From NCBI RefSeq assembly GCF_014201825.1, contig NZ_JACHFJ010000001.1, forward strand, positions 372,001 through 436,000: 64,000 nucleotides of DNA. Reading direction: 5' to 3'. Shown here piece by piece: positions 1-8,323 of this stretch (its first letter is position 1; each line of letters starts with the position of its first letter). The stretch comes from Acidocella aromatica. GTDB lineage: Bacteria > Pseudomonadota > Alphaproteobacteria > Acetobacterales > Acetobacteraceae. The notes under the pieces are model-generated. The model ran no database searches. It saw only the letters and a program-made list of their open reading frames with translations, and was not told where the DNA came from. A program made the translations under genes and the position numbers.

Positions 1-1
1 C

Positions 2-1105
2 CTACGCCAGCGCGGCTTCTTCGACTCGCGCCCGGAGCCGGATCTGCGCGAGTGTCTCGACCTCGTGGCGCTGGCGACGATCTGCGACGTGATGCCCTTG
101 ACCGGGCTGAACCGCGCCTTCGTGACGCAGGGGCTGCGGGTGATGGCTCGGCGCTCGCGCCCCGGCATTGCCGCGCTGCTGGATGTCGCCAAGCTCACCG
201 AGGCCCCCAACGCCATGCATTGCGGCTTCGCGCTGGGGCCACGCATCAACGCCTCCGGGCGCATCGCCGAGGCCGATATGGGGTTGCGCCTGCTGCTGGC
301 CGAGGACGAGTCGCTCGCCGCCGAGCTGGCCCAGGCGCTGGACGGCGTGAACCGCCAGCGCCAAGCCGTGGAGGCGGGCATCACCGCCGAAGCCATGGCC
401 CAGGCCCAGGCCCAGGTGGAGGCCGGGCATAACGTGATCCTGCTGGCGCAGGAGGGCTGGCATCCCGGCGTGGTTGGCATCGTCGCGGGCCGGGTGAAGG
501 AGAAATTCAACCGCCCTGCCCTGGTCGCCGGCATTACCGAGGGCATGGCCAAGGGCTCCGGCCGTTCGGTGCCGGGCATCGACCTCGGCGCCGCGGTGAT
601 CGCCGCACGCCAGAGCGGGCTGCTGGCCACCGGCGGCGGCCATGCCATGGCGGCGGGGTTCTCCGCTCCGCACACGGCGCTGGACGAACTGCATGAGTTC
701 CTGAACGCCCGTCTGGCCAAGGCCGCCGAACTCCCCCCAACCGCCGAGCTGATGTTGGACGGCGTGCTGGGCGTAGCGGGCGCCGACGCCTCGCTGGCGC
801 AGATGGTGGCCAAGCTCGGCCCGTTCGGCACCGGCAATGCTGAGCCGCTTTTCGTGCTGCCCCGCGCTCGCGTGGTGAAGGCCGACCGCATCGGCAAGGA
901 CGGTGGCACGATTCGCGCCATGGTCGAGGGCGAAGGGGGCGGGCGGCTGAAAGCCCTGCTGTTCCGCGCCAAGGACAGCCCTCTGGCCCAAGCCCTGGAG
1001 CGCACTGGCGGCGCGCCACTGCATCTGGCTGGCTACCTGCGCGCGGAAAGCTGGCAAGGGCGGGTCTCGGCAGGTTTTTTCATTACCGACGCCGCCCCCG
1101 CTTGA
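2..1105 (+). CDS. recJ: Single-stranded-DNA-specific exonuclease RecJ, C-terminal part (5' end outside window)
   Basis: The reading frame is open from base 2 and ends at TGA 1103-1105, so the start lies upstream of the window. RecJ is a cytoplasmic 5'-3' exonuclease on single-stranded DNA used in recombinational repair. The visible part begins just before the DHH-domain segment ATICDVMPL and contains GPRINASGR, the DHHA1 region with HPGVVGIVAGR, and the glycine-rich SATGGGHAMAAG-type motif (here ATGGGHAMAAGF) that binds nucleic acid. The C-terminal OB-like region ends in FFITDAAPA. The N-terminal catalytic Asp residues are not in the window. Family assignment is secure from these motifs. The gene is followed after 38 bases by tRNA-Glu. 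Confidence 0.95.
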   Translation, partial: LRQRGFFDSRPEPDLRECLDLVALATICDVMPLTGLNRAFVTQGLRVMARRSRPGIAALLDVAKLTEAPNAMHCGFALGPRINASGRIAEADMGLRLLLAEDESLAAELAQALDGVNRQRQAVEAGITAEAMAQAQAQVEAGHNVILLAQEGWHPGVVGIVAGRVKEKFNRPALVAGITEGMAKGSGRSVPGIDLGAAVIAARQSGLLATGGGHAMAAGFSAPHTALDELHEFLNARLAKAAELPPTAELMLDGVLGVAGADASLAQMVAKLGPFGTGNAEPLFVLPRARVVKADRIGKDGGTIRAMVEGEGGGRLKALLFRAKDSPLAQALERTGGAPLHLAGYLRAESWQGRVSAGFFITDAAPA

Positions 1106-1143
1106 CGGGCCTCTCCCGGCAGAGTACGAGGCCTCCACCTTTA

Positions 1144-1219
1144 GTCCCCATCGTCTAGAGGCCTAGGACACCGCCCTCTCACGGCGGTAACAGGGGTTCG
1201 AATCCCCTTGGGGACGCCA
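1144..1219 (+). tRNA. tRNA-Glu (anticodon CTC)
   Basis: A 76-base cloverleaf. The acceptor stem GTCCCCA pairs with TGGGGAC. The anticodon stem CCGCC/GGCGG encloses the loop CTCTCAC, giving anticodon CTC (Glu). The T arm contains GGTTCGAATCC. The 3' CCA is encoded (1217-1219). The 3' half of a tRNA is a common integrase target, and the following 560 bases hold an excisionase-like relic. Confidence 0.95.
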
Positions 1220-1783
1220 TTGATTATCATATATAATCTGGCGTTTTGAGAAGGCTTAAAAGCAGCCTTACTTACATTTTACTCACAATACGGTGCGGGA
1301 CGCACCCGGATTTCTGCCCTGGGCAGTGACACCATGTAGTCCTACAGGCCGGTCATCCGTAGCAGTGTCCGGCTCCCAGCCTTCACAGCTTAGATTCGGT
1401 TTTCTTCGATCAGTCCATGGATGCGGGTTTGGCTCATACCAGTGAGCCTGGCCCCTTCCCCAATTGTGACCGTCAGAATGGTTGGCATTTCGCGGTTGGT
1501 CATGTGCGGTATCCTTGCGGGTCGCCGCGCTTGCGCGGAAAAGTACCCGAGGACCATGCAAGAGAGACTAGGGGAAACGATAAGCCTGCTAACGTTCGGC
1601 GTGGGCGCTGAGCGGCAGGCGCATGAGCGGGGTACACGACTACCAGATGCCTAATTCCCCCGCTTGCCGCTCAACTGAAATACGCATACGGCACGTTTCG
1701 TCATCGGCACACGACGCTGATGACAACCGACTTCATGAAACGCCCGCCATAAGGTTGCGCGGCGTTACCGCAGGAGAGACCAA
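1220..1783. other. Gene-poor stretch downstream of tRNA-Glu, possible relic of an integrated element
   Basis: No long coding frame here looks real. The only supportable item is the 37-codon helix-turn-helix-like ORF on the minus strand (1390-1503). The first part after the tRNA is AT-rich (1220-1285). I looked for a second copy of the tRNA 3' end that would mark attR within the next 2 kb and did not see one. The last 120 bases would hold the promoter of the secreted protein gene that follows. Confidence 0.4.
1390..1503 (-). CDS. Tiny excisionase-like helix-turn-helix ORF, probably truncated
   Basis: A 37-residue frame starts at ATG 1503 and stops at TAA 1390-1392. Upstream on the minus strand is an AAGGA ribosome-binding site at good spacing (GCAAGGATACCGCAC before the ATG). 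The peptide runs MTNREMPTILTVTIGEGA then RLTGMSQTRIHGLIEENRI. The last half resembles the winged helix of excisionase/MerR-like proteins (RLTGMSxTRIxxLIEExRI), but the C-terminal wing found in full-length proteins is missing. It lies downstream of tRNA-Glu, a usual integration point. I infer a remnant of a mobile element, although a free-standing micro-protein cannot be excluded. It is too short for firm homology. Confidence 0.4.
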   Translation of the reverse strand: MTNREMPTILTVTIGEGARLTGMSQTRIHGLIEENRI

Positions 1784-2278
1784 ATGAAGATCACCAAGCA
1801 TCTGCCGGCGCTTACCGTTGCGTGCGCCCTGGGCTTCGCCCCGGCCGCCTTCGCGCAAACCGGCATCATGTCCCAGATGCCGGGCATGGCCCCGATCACC
1901 AAAGCGCCGGCCGCCGCTGCTTCCGCTGTAACCTCCAGCGTCACCAACAGCGCCAACAACGCCGCCAGCGCCGCCACCAGCAGCGTAACGAACGCAGCCA
2001 ACAACGCGGCCAATAACGCCACCTCGGCCGTGACCGACAAGGTCAACTCCGCCACCTCCGCCGTGAAGTCTGTTTCCCAGCTGACCAAGGCCAGCGAGTT
2101 CAAGACCGAGGCCGAAGCCACCGCCGCCTGCCCGGGCGACACCGCGGTGTGGACCACGCTCGGGAAGAGCAAGACCTATTACCCGAGTTCCTCCAAGCTG
2201 TACGGCAAGACCAAGCACGGCGCTTATGTCTGCAAGGCAGCCGCAGCAGCAGCCGGTTACCATCAAGCCAAAAACTAA
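1784..2278 (+). CDS. Secreted Ala/Ser/Thr/Asn-repeat protein with a C-terminal Acetobacteraceae-type module
   Basis: 164 residues preceded by a strong Shine-Dalgarno (CAGGAGAG). Residues 1-24 are a Sec signal peptide ending AFA|QT. Residues ~37-95 are low-complexity, built from roughly 11-residue units such as TSAVTDKVNSA, TSSVTNSANNA and TNAANNAANNA, with hydrophobic Ala/Val spacing suggesting an amphipathic rod. Residues ~103-164 form a compact module with two Cys (ACPGDT and YVCKA), a Trp (VWTTLGKSKTYY) and the motif LYGKTKHGAYVCKAAA. I know similar C-terminal modules from small exported hypothetical proteins of Acetobacteraceae. Function is unknown. The pair of conserved Cys could be a disulfide or a metal site. 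It probably acts in the periplasm or envelope. Confidence 0.8.
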   Translation: MKITKHLPALTVACALGFAPAAFAQTGIMSQMPGMAPITKAPAAAASAVTSSVTNSANNAASAATSSVTNAANNAANNATSAVTDKVNSATSAVKSVSQLTKASEFKTEAEATAACPGDTAVWTTLGKSKTYYPSSSKLYGKTKHGAYVCKAAAAAAGYHQAKN

Positions 2279-2289
2279 GTATAGCACGC

Positions 2290-2313
2290 CGGGGAGGTCG
2301 CACGGTCTCCCCG
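2290..2313 (+). terminator. Possible terminator hairpin
   Basis: CGGGGAG (2290-2296) and CTCCCCG (2307-2313) form a 7-bp stem just after the secreted-protein gene. There is no clear T-run after it (GAACATAAAAATAG), so it may only be a 3'-end stabilising hairpin. Confidence 0.3.
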
Positions 2314-2368
2314 AACATAAAAATAGCGGCTTTGAGCGTTTAAACGGCTTTTTGTGGAGGTCATCACC

Positions 2369-2560
2369 TTGCGTTTGATCCTGGCCATTTTTCTACCCTG
2401 GCTTCTGTTCTTCACCATAGGACGCCCATTCTCCGGCATCATATGCCTGATCTTACAAATCACGCTCATCGGTTGGATTCCTGCCGCGTTGTGGGCCGTT
2501 TATTCGCTCTCGCAATACAAGACGGACCAGAAAATCGCGGCGTCACGTAACGCGCTATAG
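2369..2560 (+). CDS. YqaE/Pmp3-family small membrane protein
   Basis: A two-helix membrane peptide of the Pmp3/UPF0057 family, whose members are linked to membrane potential and stress tolerance. Visible features are a first hydrophobic helix (LILAIFLPWLLFFTIG) and a second (IICLILQITLIGWIPAALWAVYSL) containing the family-typical GWIP segment. A GTG at 2354 opens the frame, but the GGAGG at 2356-2360 would then lie inside the gene. The TTG at 2369 sits 8 bases after that GGAGG and gives a 63-residue protein starting directly at the first helix, so I choose it. The C-terminus QYKTDQKIAASRNAL is polar. Confidence 0.75.
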   Translation: MRLILAIFLPWLLFFTIGRPFSGIICLILQITLIGWIPAALWAVYSLSQYKTDQKIAASRNAL

Positions 2561-3095
2561 AGGTCAAGAGGGTACCCGCCGTGCGCGGGTGGACGATCAT
2601 TTGCGCGATGCCGTCGCGCCGGTCATTCAGCAGATTCCGCCGCCCTCGAAGCGCACGGTTGGCCCAGTACCGGGCAGCGATGGACCGCATGCTCAACCAG
2701 GGCAAGACACCCGAGCTAATTGGCGCGAGGTCCCGCAACTCATTCAACCTTTACCGCGCGGCGGCGGTGTACTGCATCGTGGAGAACATCCGGGAGAGCT
2801 GGGCTCTCCCGCTTGAGTAAGGCGCCGCAATGCCAGCCTGCGAATTAGAGCGCCCCACGCAGAAGATCAGGATCAGCCTGGGCACGCTGAAGCGCCACCC
2901 ACCAAGTGAACGCAATACCCACAGCCGCTGGAACCGCCCTGCCTCGGACGTTGTCCGCCGCGGCAAACGCCGCGGTCTTTCCAGGCTACTCAGGACATGG
3001 CGCCAGCAGCTCAACCTCTGGACGCCCGCCTTACAACGGACTAGGCCATTGCCGCCCGCCGATGGCAGGTTTCACAATATCACTTGGATACCCGG
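2561..3095. other. Unassigned, possibly degenerate coding region
   Basis: No intact gene is convincing. Between 2589 and 2820 two plus-strand frames look as if they were one: VDDHLRDAVAPVIQQIPPPS in one frame, then AQYRAAMDRMLNQGKTPEL and SRNSFNLYRAAAVYCIVENI in another, ending at TAA 2820. This could be a frameshifted gene of unknown family. The rest (2821-3095) shows overlapping frames without motifs and a short AT-poor leader to the MYG1-family gene. I assign no function. Confidence 0.3.
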
Positions 3096-4052
3096 ATGCA
3101 CCCCACACCCCCCCGCCCGCTTCTCGTCACCCATAGCGGTAAGTTTCATTGCGACGAGGTGTTCGCCTATGCCGTGCTGCGTCTGGCGCTTGGGTTGCAA
3201 AAGCCCGGGGAAGACCACACGCTGCTGCGCACCCGCAAGCCCGAGCTGATCGAGAACGGCGACATCGTCTGGGACGTCGGCAGCCGGTTCGATGCCGCCG
3301 CCAACCGCTTCGACCATCACCAGCGCGGCGCCCCGCTGCGCCCGGATGAGACGCCATTCTCCTCCGCCGGACTCGTTTGGCAGGTTTACGGCGAGCGCGC
3401 CGTGTCGGCATTGCTGGAACGCGGCGGTGCGGCGCATTTTGCCCCCGCCATCGCCGCGGAGCTGGATGACGGGCTGGTCCGGCGCATCGATGAGATCGAT
3501 AACGGCGTTTCCGCCAACGGGCCGGTGGTGCGGGATTCCCTGAACCTCGCCGCCCTGGTCAGCGAGTTCAATCCGCCCTGGGACAGCCCGGAAGCCAATG
3601 GCCCCACCGCAGGCGATGCCGCCTTCCTGGAAGCCTCCACCATGGTCGAGGCCATGCTGGCCCGGCGGGTGGAGGGCCTGCGCGCGCGGCTGCTGGCGGA
3701 GGAGAAAGTCCTGGCCGCGCATGCGGCGTCCGAGGATCAACGCCTGCTGGTGCTGGAAACCGGGATGCCCTGGAAGAATGCCGCATTCAGCCATGAACTT
3801 CCGGTGATCTTCTGCGTTTCCCCGGCCTCCAACGGCAACTGGATGATCGATACCATGCCGCCGGAGCCCGGCTCCTTCGAGCAGCGCCTACCCTTGCCCG
3901 AGGCCTGGGCCGGGCTGCAGGCGGAGGAGCTGGCGGCGGCCAGCGGCGTGAACGATGCGGTCTTCGTGCATCTGCGCCGTTTCGTCGGCGCGGCGAAATC
4001 GCGGGAAGGCGCCATCTCCATGGCACTCAAGGCGCTGGCCGCAGCCTCCTGA
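3096..4052 (+). CDS. MYG1/UPF0160-family metal-dependent hydrolase-like protein
   Basis: MYG1 proteins are DHH-type phosphoesterase relatives; eukaryotic MYG1 has been described as a 3'-5' RNA exonuclease, while the bacterial role is poorly known. Diagnostic residues are visible: LLVTHSGKFHCDEVFAYAVL near the N-terminus and DVGSRFDAAANRFDHHQRGA, the Asp and His-His of the metal site, at about residues 60-80. The C-terminal half has VLETGMPWKNAAF, a family-conserved stretch. A TTG at 3084 would add four residues; ATG 3096 starts directly before the conserved domain and is preferred, although no clear Shine-Dalgarno is seen for either. 318 residues is the normal bacterial length. The gene is followed by a good terminator. 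Confidence 0.88.
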   Translation: MHPTPPRPLLVTHSGKFHCDEVFAYAVLRLALGLQKPGEDHTLLRTRKPELIENGDIVWDVGSRFDAAANRFDHHQRGAPLRPDETPFSSAGLVWQVYGERAVSALLERGGAAHFAPAIAAELDDGLVRRIDEIDNGVSANGPVVRDSLNLAALVSEFNPPWDSPEANGPTAGDAAFLEASTMVEAMLARRVEGLRARLLAEEKVLAAHAASEDQRLLVLETGMPWKNAAFSHELPVIFCVSPASNGNWMIDTMPPEPGSFEQRLPLPEAWAGLQAEELAAASGVNDAVFVHLRRFVGAAKSREGAISMALKALAAAS

Positions 4053-4088
4053 GCATGGCGCAGCGCAAGCTGCGCGGTACATAAATCT

Positions 4089-4124
4089 GCTGGCTTGGCG
4101 TCGTCAGAAAGCCGCCAAGCCAGC
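4089..4124 (+). terminator. Rho-independent terminator after the MYG1-family gene
   Basis: A perfect 12-bp stem (4089-4100 with 4113-4124, GCTGGCTTGGCG/CGCCAAGCCAGC) with a 12-base loop, followed within ten bases by the T-rich CTCTATTTTTG. It could also serve transcripts arriving from the opposite side. Confidence 0.7.
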
Positions 4125-4133
4125 ATTGACCCT

Positions 4134-4580
4134 CTATTTTTGAATATTCGCACGTAGAACATCAAAAATTCGCGGATCGACGGATTGGGCGGCATTGAAG
4201 CGCAAGACGCGCCCGACCCTCTGCGCCGGGCTGAACACATTGCCGGGGGCGAGCACGATTAAACTCAAATCGCTGTAGATAAAGCTGCTCCCGGGCGCAG
4301 GCCGGAGCTCTGGGTCAGCAGCTGGCGGATCGTGATCTGCCCCCTTACCGTTGGCGGCGATGGCATCGGGGCGCAACAGCGCCGAATCAGCGCCGTAGCC
4401 AAAGGCCGCCCGATAGACGATGCGGCCACGATGCCCGACCTCGATAACCGTGCCCGGAATGTCACCACGGGCGATCTCATTCTGCGCGATGGCCGCGATA
4501 TTGTTGAGCAACGCCGGGTTTTCCGCCGCAACGCGGTGGGACGGCACATTCTGGCATCCGCTTAAGGCAAGCCAAGATCA
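4134..4580 (-). pseudogene. Decayed beta-lactamase-family serine hydrolase (lipoprotein)
   Basis: On the minus strand one frame reads LPLSGCQNVPSHRVAAENPA, a lipobox-like N-terminus, then IAAIAQNEIARGDIPGTVIEV and GRIVYRAAFGYG, the typical N-terminal strands of class C beta-lactamase/EstB-like hydrolases. A second frame supplies ITIRQLLTQSSGL, and the first frame resumes with FIYSDLSLIVL. These three blocks occur in that order in the family, but the SxxK nucleophile block and the C-terminal half are absent, and the frame shifts twice. The gene is therefore dead. The original substrate cannot be told. Confidence 0.7.
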
Positions 4581-5035
4581 GCCGAAAGCCTATGGCAAGG
4601 CGTGTGCCGGACCGGCATGCAATGTGGTTGGTCAATTAGCGCTCTATGTCGTTACCGATGTCATCGGTGACAAATTTGGCCGGCGGGAGGCCCAGAGTGC
4701 TACCCCAGCGCCATCAATGCCCATAGCCTGTCCGCATCCGTCATCCGGCAGGTGCTTATAGCGCGTTTTTAAAGATATGCTGCGTGACAACAACCGTTTC
4801 GCCTGAACAGATCATCCTGGGATGGGCCCCGCCTTAATTTTCAGCAAGGGGACTGGAAAGCCACCCTCCCCCCTCCACATTGCGTTAATAAGTTGGTGGC
4901 TGTTCTGGCGGGAGCGCGAAGCAGGCGTCATCCCGAGACAAAAATGCGCGACGATGCAAGGGCCGTCTCATACTTGCCCGGCGTGTTCTGGCTCTCCCGC
5001 AGGTAAGGCCGTCCATAACAAAAAGAGGGCAGCGC
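4581..5035. other. Intergenic region before the penicillin-binding protein gene
   Basis: No convincing gene on either strand. The stretch between the dead hydrolase and the PBP gene probably holds the PBP promoter. The end carries an AGAGGG ribosome-binding site about 7 bases before ATG 5036. No repeat or RNA structure is recognised. Confidence 0.4.
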
Positions 5036-8000
5036 ATGAGCGGGGTGGCATGGGGGCAGCTTTTCCATGGCAGTCACAAGCCAGGAGGAGACGAGAAGCG
5101 AACACACGGGATTTTATTCGGCGTCATCCGCGCGCTCTGGTGGGTGGCCTGGGCGGTTGTGCTGGTCCTGCTCGGCTGGGCAGGCAGCATCGAGGCGCGG
5201 ACGTCTTATTTGCAGTCGCGCTTCTTCACCTGGTTCGATAGCGGGATCAGCTACCAGCCAAAACCAGGGGCAAGCCACTCCATCCACTTTCCGCAATTCG
5301 GCCCGCACGACATCCGGCTCGGCTACGCGGCACTCCCTGACATCATCCCCTCGCTGGAAGCGCATCAATTCCAAATCGCCAGCCAGGCGCAATGGTCGCC
5401 AAGGCTCGACTGGTTCGTCACCCATGGCGGCTACGCGCTCTACACACCGAAACCGCAAACCGGACTGCGCCTTTACGACCGCAACGGCGTACCTCTCATC
5501 GCGACCGCTTACCCAGAGCATGTCTACGCGAATTTCAGCGACGTGCCGCCCTTGGTGGCCAGCACCCTGACATCCATCGAAGACCGCGACCTGCTCGACA
5601 CGCAAAACCCGCTCCATAATCCGGCCGTCTCATGGGGCCGCTTCCTCCTGGCCTCGGGCGGGCGCGTCGCGGGCATGCTCAACCACCATTGGCAGCGGGG
5701 CGGGGCCAGCACTCTGGCAACCCAGATCGTGAAGTTCAGCGATTCACCCGGCGGCCGCACCGGAGGCGTGGAGGAGAAGCTGCTGCAAATGGCAACCGCC
5801 GCCGCCGCCGCCTACATGAACGGACCGGACACCACGGCGGCCAGCCGCGCGATCCTCGTGACATATCTGAACTCGACACCGCTTGCCTCAAGCCCCGGCT
5901 ATGGCGAGGTCATCGGCATCCCCGAGGCGCTCTCGGTCTGGTACGGCACAGACCCTGCCGAGGCCAACAAGGTTCTGACACAGCCGGACGTGACCGCCCG
6001 CCAGGGGCTGATCTACCGCGAGGTGTTGAGCCTGATCCTGGCCGGTCAACGTCCCGCGTATTACCTGGTCCAGAACCGCCTGGCGCTGGAAAACCTGACC
6101 AACGCCTATCTCCACCAACTCGCCAAGGAGGGGATCATCTCCCCTGCCCTGCGGGACGCCGCCCTTGCGGCTAAGCTGCCATTCACCCCCCCATTGCCTC
6201 CATCCCCACAACTACCCTTCACTGGCGACAAGGCCACAGCCTGGCTGCAAACCGAGCTGCTCTCCATGCTGCATTTGCAGGACCTTTGGAGCCTCGACCA
6301 CTATGACCTCACCGCCTACTCGACCATCGACGAAGCAGCCCAGCAGCGCGTCACAAATGTGCTGACGCATCTTGGCGACCCAGCTTACGACCAATCGCTG
6401 GGGCTATACGGCAAGCTGATGCTGGCCAGCGGCAACAAGCCGGCGTTGATCAATTGGAGTTTCGTGCTCTACGAGCACGGCACCAACGCCAATTATGTGC
6501 GCATCCACACCGACAGCCTGAACCAACCCTTCGACATCAATTCCGGCGTCAAGCTGCAACTGGGCTCAACCGCCAAGCTGCGCACATTGATCACCTATCT
6601 GAACATCCTGCTTGCTCTGCATGACAAACTGGCCGCGCTACCCGCACCCGACCTCCTGCACATCGCGGCAACGGCGCCGGACAACCTCACCCGCTGGGCC
6701 GCGGGCTATCTTGCCACCAGCACAGGCCGTGGCTTGCAGCCGATGCTCGATGCCGCGATGCAGCGCAAATATTCGGCCTCGCCTGTCACCTTATTCACCG
6801 GCGGCGGCGAGAATTCCTTTGGCAATTTCCAACCCTGGGAAAACACCCTGAACCCGACCGTGGAATACGCATTCGAGAACTCGATCAATTGCGTCTTCAT
6901 ACGGGTGATGCGCGACGTCCGCGACTACTACGTGGCGCAAAGCGGCATCGATAAGGCACAGCTTCTCTCCAACCCGCACGACCCGGCAAGGCTGGCCTAT
7001 CTGCAACGCTTCGCGGCGCAGGAGGGGAGTGGCTACCTCTACAACTTCTACAACGGCTATCGCGGCCTCACCGCATCGCAGGCGTTGGAGCGTCTGGCGG
7101 GGCGCACCCAGCCCATGGCCAGCCACCTCGCGGACATCTTCCTCGCCGTCCATCCCAATGCCGGGCTCGCGGATATGACGGCATTTTTGCAAGCCCATAT
7201 GCCCAAACAGGCCTTCGCGCAGGTTACTGGCGACAGGCTCGCCCAGCTTTACGGCGAATTCGCCAACGGCAGGCTATCGCTCAACGACGAAGGCTATATC
7301 GCCAATGTCCACCCGCTGGAGATCTGGCTCGTCCTCTATTTGCAGGCGCATCCCAACGCCACATGGAATGACATCTCGGCGGCAAGCCCCAGCGTGATCC
7401 AGCAATCCTATGCCTGGCTGTTCAAGCCGGACAAAACCTTCCAGCAAAATGTCCGTATCACCACCTTGCTGGAGCAGGATGCCTTCAAGGCCATCTGGCA
7501 GGATTGGCGGCGCCAGGGCTATCCGTTCGACCACCTCGTACCCTCGCTGGGTACTGCCATCGGCGCCTCGGGCGACAAGCCGGATACACTGGCCGAGCTG
7601 ATGGGCATCATCCTCGCCAATGGCGCGCAACTGCCGAGCGTCGATTTCAATCGTCTTAACTTCGCCGACGGCACGCCCTACCAGACCGACTTCACCAACC
7701 AACCCGCGCCGCACCAGGTGCTGGACCCAGCGGTGGCACAGACCGTGCGCCAAGCCTTGCTGGGGGTGGTGCAGAACGGCACGGCCAGTGCGGTCGCCGG
7801 GGCCTACCGCGCGCCGGATGGGAACGTACTCCAGATTGGCGGCAAGACCGGCAGCGGCGACAACCGCTACCACATCTACGGTCCTGGTGGAGCGTTGAAA
7901 GGCGAGCGCGTGGTGGACCGCACCGCAACCTTCGTGTTCTTCCTCGGCGACCGCTTCTTCGGCACGGTGACGGCCTATGTGCCTGGTCAGGCGGCGGCGG

Positions 8001-8095
8001 GCTTCAGCTTCGACAGCGCCATGGCCGTACAACTCCTGAAGGATCTGCAACCGCAGCTCGCCCCGCTGTTCCAAGCCCCAGCCGAGCCGGAATAA
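5036..8095 (+). CDS. Bifunctional class A penicillin-binding protein (GT51 transglycosylase + transpeptidase)
   Basis: 1019 residues with an N-terminal membrane anchor (~residues 29-50) and a long periplasmic part. The GT51 domain shows the catalytic Glu in IEDRDL (E182) and the second motif RGGASTLATQIVK (221-233). The transpeptidase domain shows all three penicillin-binding motifs: STAK (S511-K514), SIN (S616-N618) and KTGSG (K937). It should polymerise lipid II and cross-link peptidoglycan. Motif I reads EDRDL where class A PBPs usually have EDRxF, and about 180 residues of unusual sequence separate the membrane anchor from the GT motif, so this is a divergent member. An AGAGGG ribosome-binding site supports the start. 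It stands alone rather than in a division operon. Confidence 0.88.
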   Translation: MSGVAWGQLFHGSHKPGGDEKRTHGILFGVIRALWWVAWAVVLVLLGWAGSIEARTSYLQSRFFTWFDSGISYQPKPGASHSIHFPQFGPHDIRLGYAALPDIIPSLEAHQFQIASQAQWSPRLDWFVTHGGYALYTPKPQTGLRLYDRNGVPLIATAYPEHVYANFSDVPPLVASTLTSIEDRDLLDTQNPLHNPAVSWGRFLLASGGRVAGMLNHHWQRGGASTLATQIVKFSDSPGGRTGGVEEKLLQMATAAAAAYMNGPDTTAASRAILVTYLNSTPLASSPGYGEVIGIPEALSVWYGTDPAEANKVLTQPDVTARQGLIYREVLSLILAGQRPAYYLVQNRLALENLTNAYLHQLAKEGIISPALRDAALAAKLPFTPPLPPSPQLPFTGDKATAWLQTELLSMLHLQDLWSLDHYDLTAYSTIDEAAQQRVTNVLTHLGDPAYDQSLGLYGKLMLASGNKPALINWSFVLYEHGTNANYVRIHTDSLNQPFDINSGVKLQLGSTAKLRTLITYLNILLALHDKLAALPAPDLLHIAATAPDNLTRWAAGYLATSTGRGLQPMLDAAMQRKYSASPVTLFTGGGENSFGNFQPWENTLNPTVEYAFENSINCVFIRVMRDVRDYYVAQSGIDKAQLLSNPHDPARLAYLQRFAAQEGSGYLYNFYNGYRGLTASQALERLAGRTQPMASHLADIFLAVHPNAGLADMTAFLQAHMPKQAFAQVTGDRLAQLYGEFANGRLSLNDEGYIANVHPLEIWLVLYLQAHPNATWNDISAASPSVIQQSYAWLFKPDKTFQQNVRITTLLEQDAFKAIWQDWRRQGYPFDHLVPSLGTAIGASGDKPDTLAELMGIILANGAQLPSVDFNRLNFADGTPYQTDFTNQPAPHQVLDPAVAQTVRQALLGVVQNGTASAVAGAYRAPDGNVLQIGGKTGSGDNRYHIYGPGGALKGERVVDRTATFVFFLGDRFFGTVTAYVPGQAAAGFSFDSAMAVQLLKDLQPQLAPLFQAPAEPE

Positions 8096-8323
8096 CAAAC
8101 ACCATCCTGCAAAAAATTTGTTCCATGCCGACAAAAATATGAATTTGTCCTTATTTCCTCGCCGTGCCAGATAACCAATCGGCGAAGGAGCTTGAAACAT
8201 CCACGCCATGGGAGTGGCTGACGATATGAGGGTAGTGGTGGCAGGCAAGCGGCGCGGGCACGGGGACGCATATATGTTTCCTGAGCAATACCGCACCGTG
8301 CGTGATACTGTCCGCTAACCCCG

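Noticed and set aside
2-1138. Long minus-strand frame opposite recJ (378 codons)
   Set aside because: It is the antisense shadow of a GC-rich gene; its Gly/His/Gln/Arg-rich translation has no domain, and the plus-strand frame is clearly RecJ.
2830-3249. Plus-strand frame of 139 codons before and into the MYG1-family gene
   Set aside because: It overlaps the real gene in another frame and its composition (Pro/Arg/Ser-rich) is typical of spurious GC-rich frames.
4754-5035. Possible regulatory RNA before the penicillin-binding protein gene
   Set aside because: No stable conserved structure or terminator-antiterminator pair could be found by eye.
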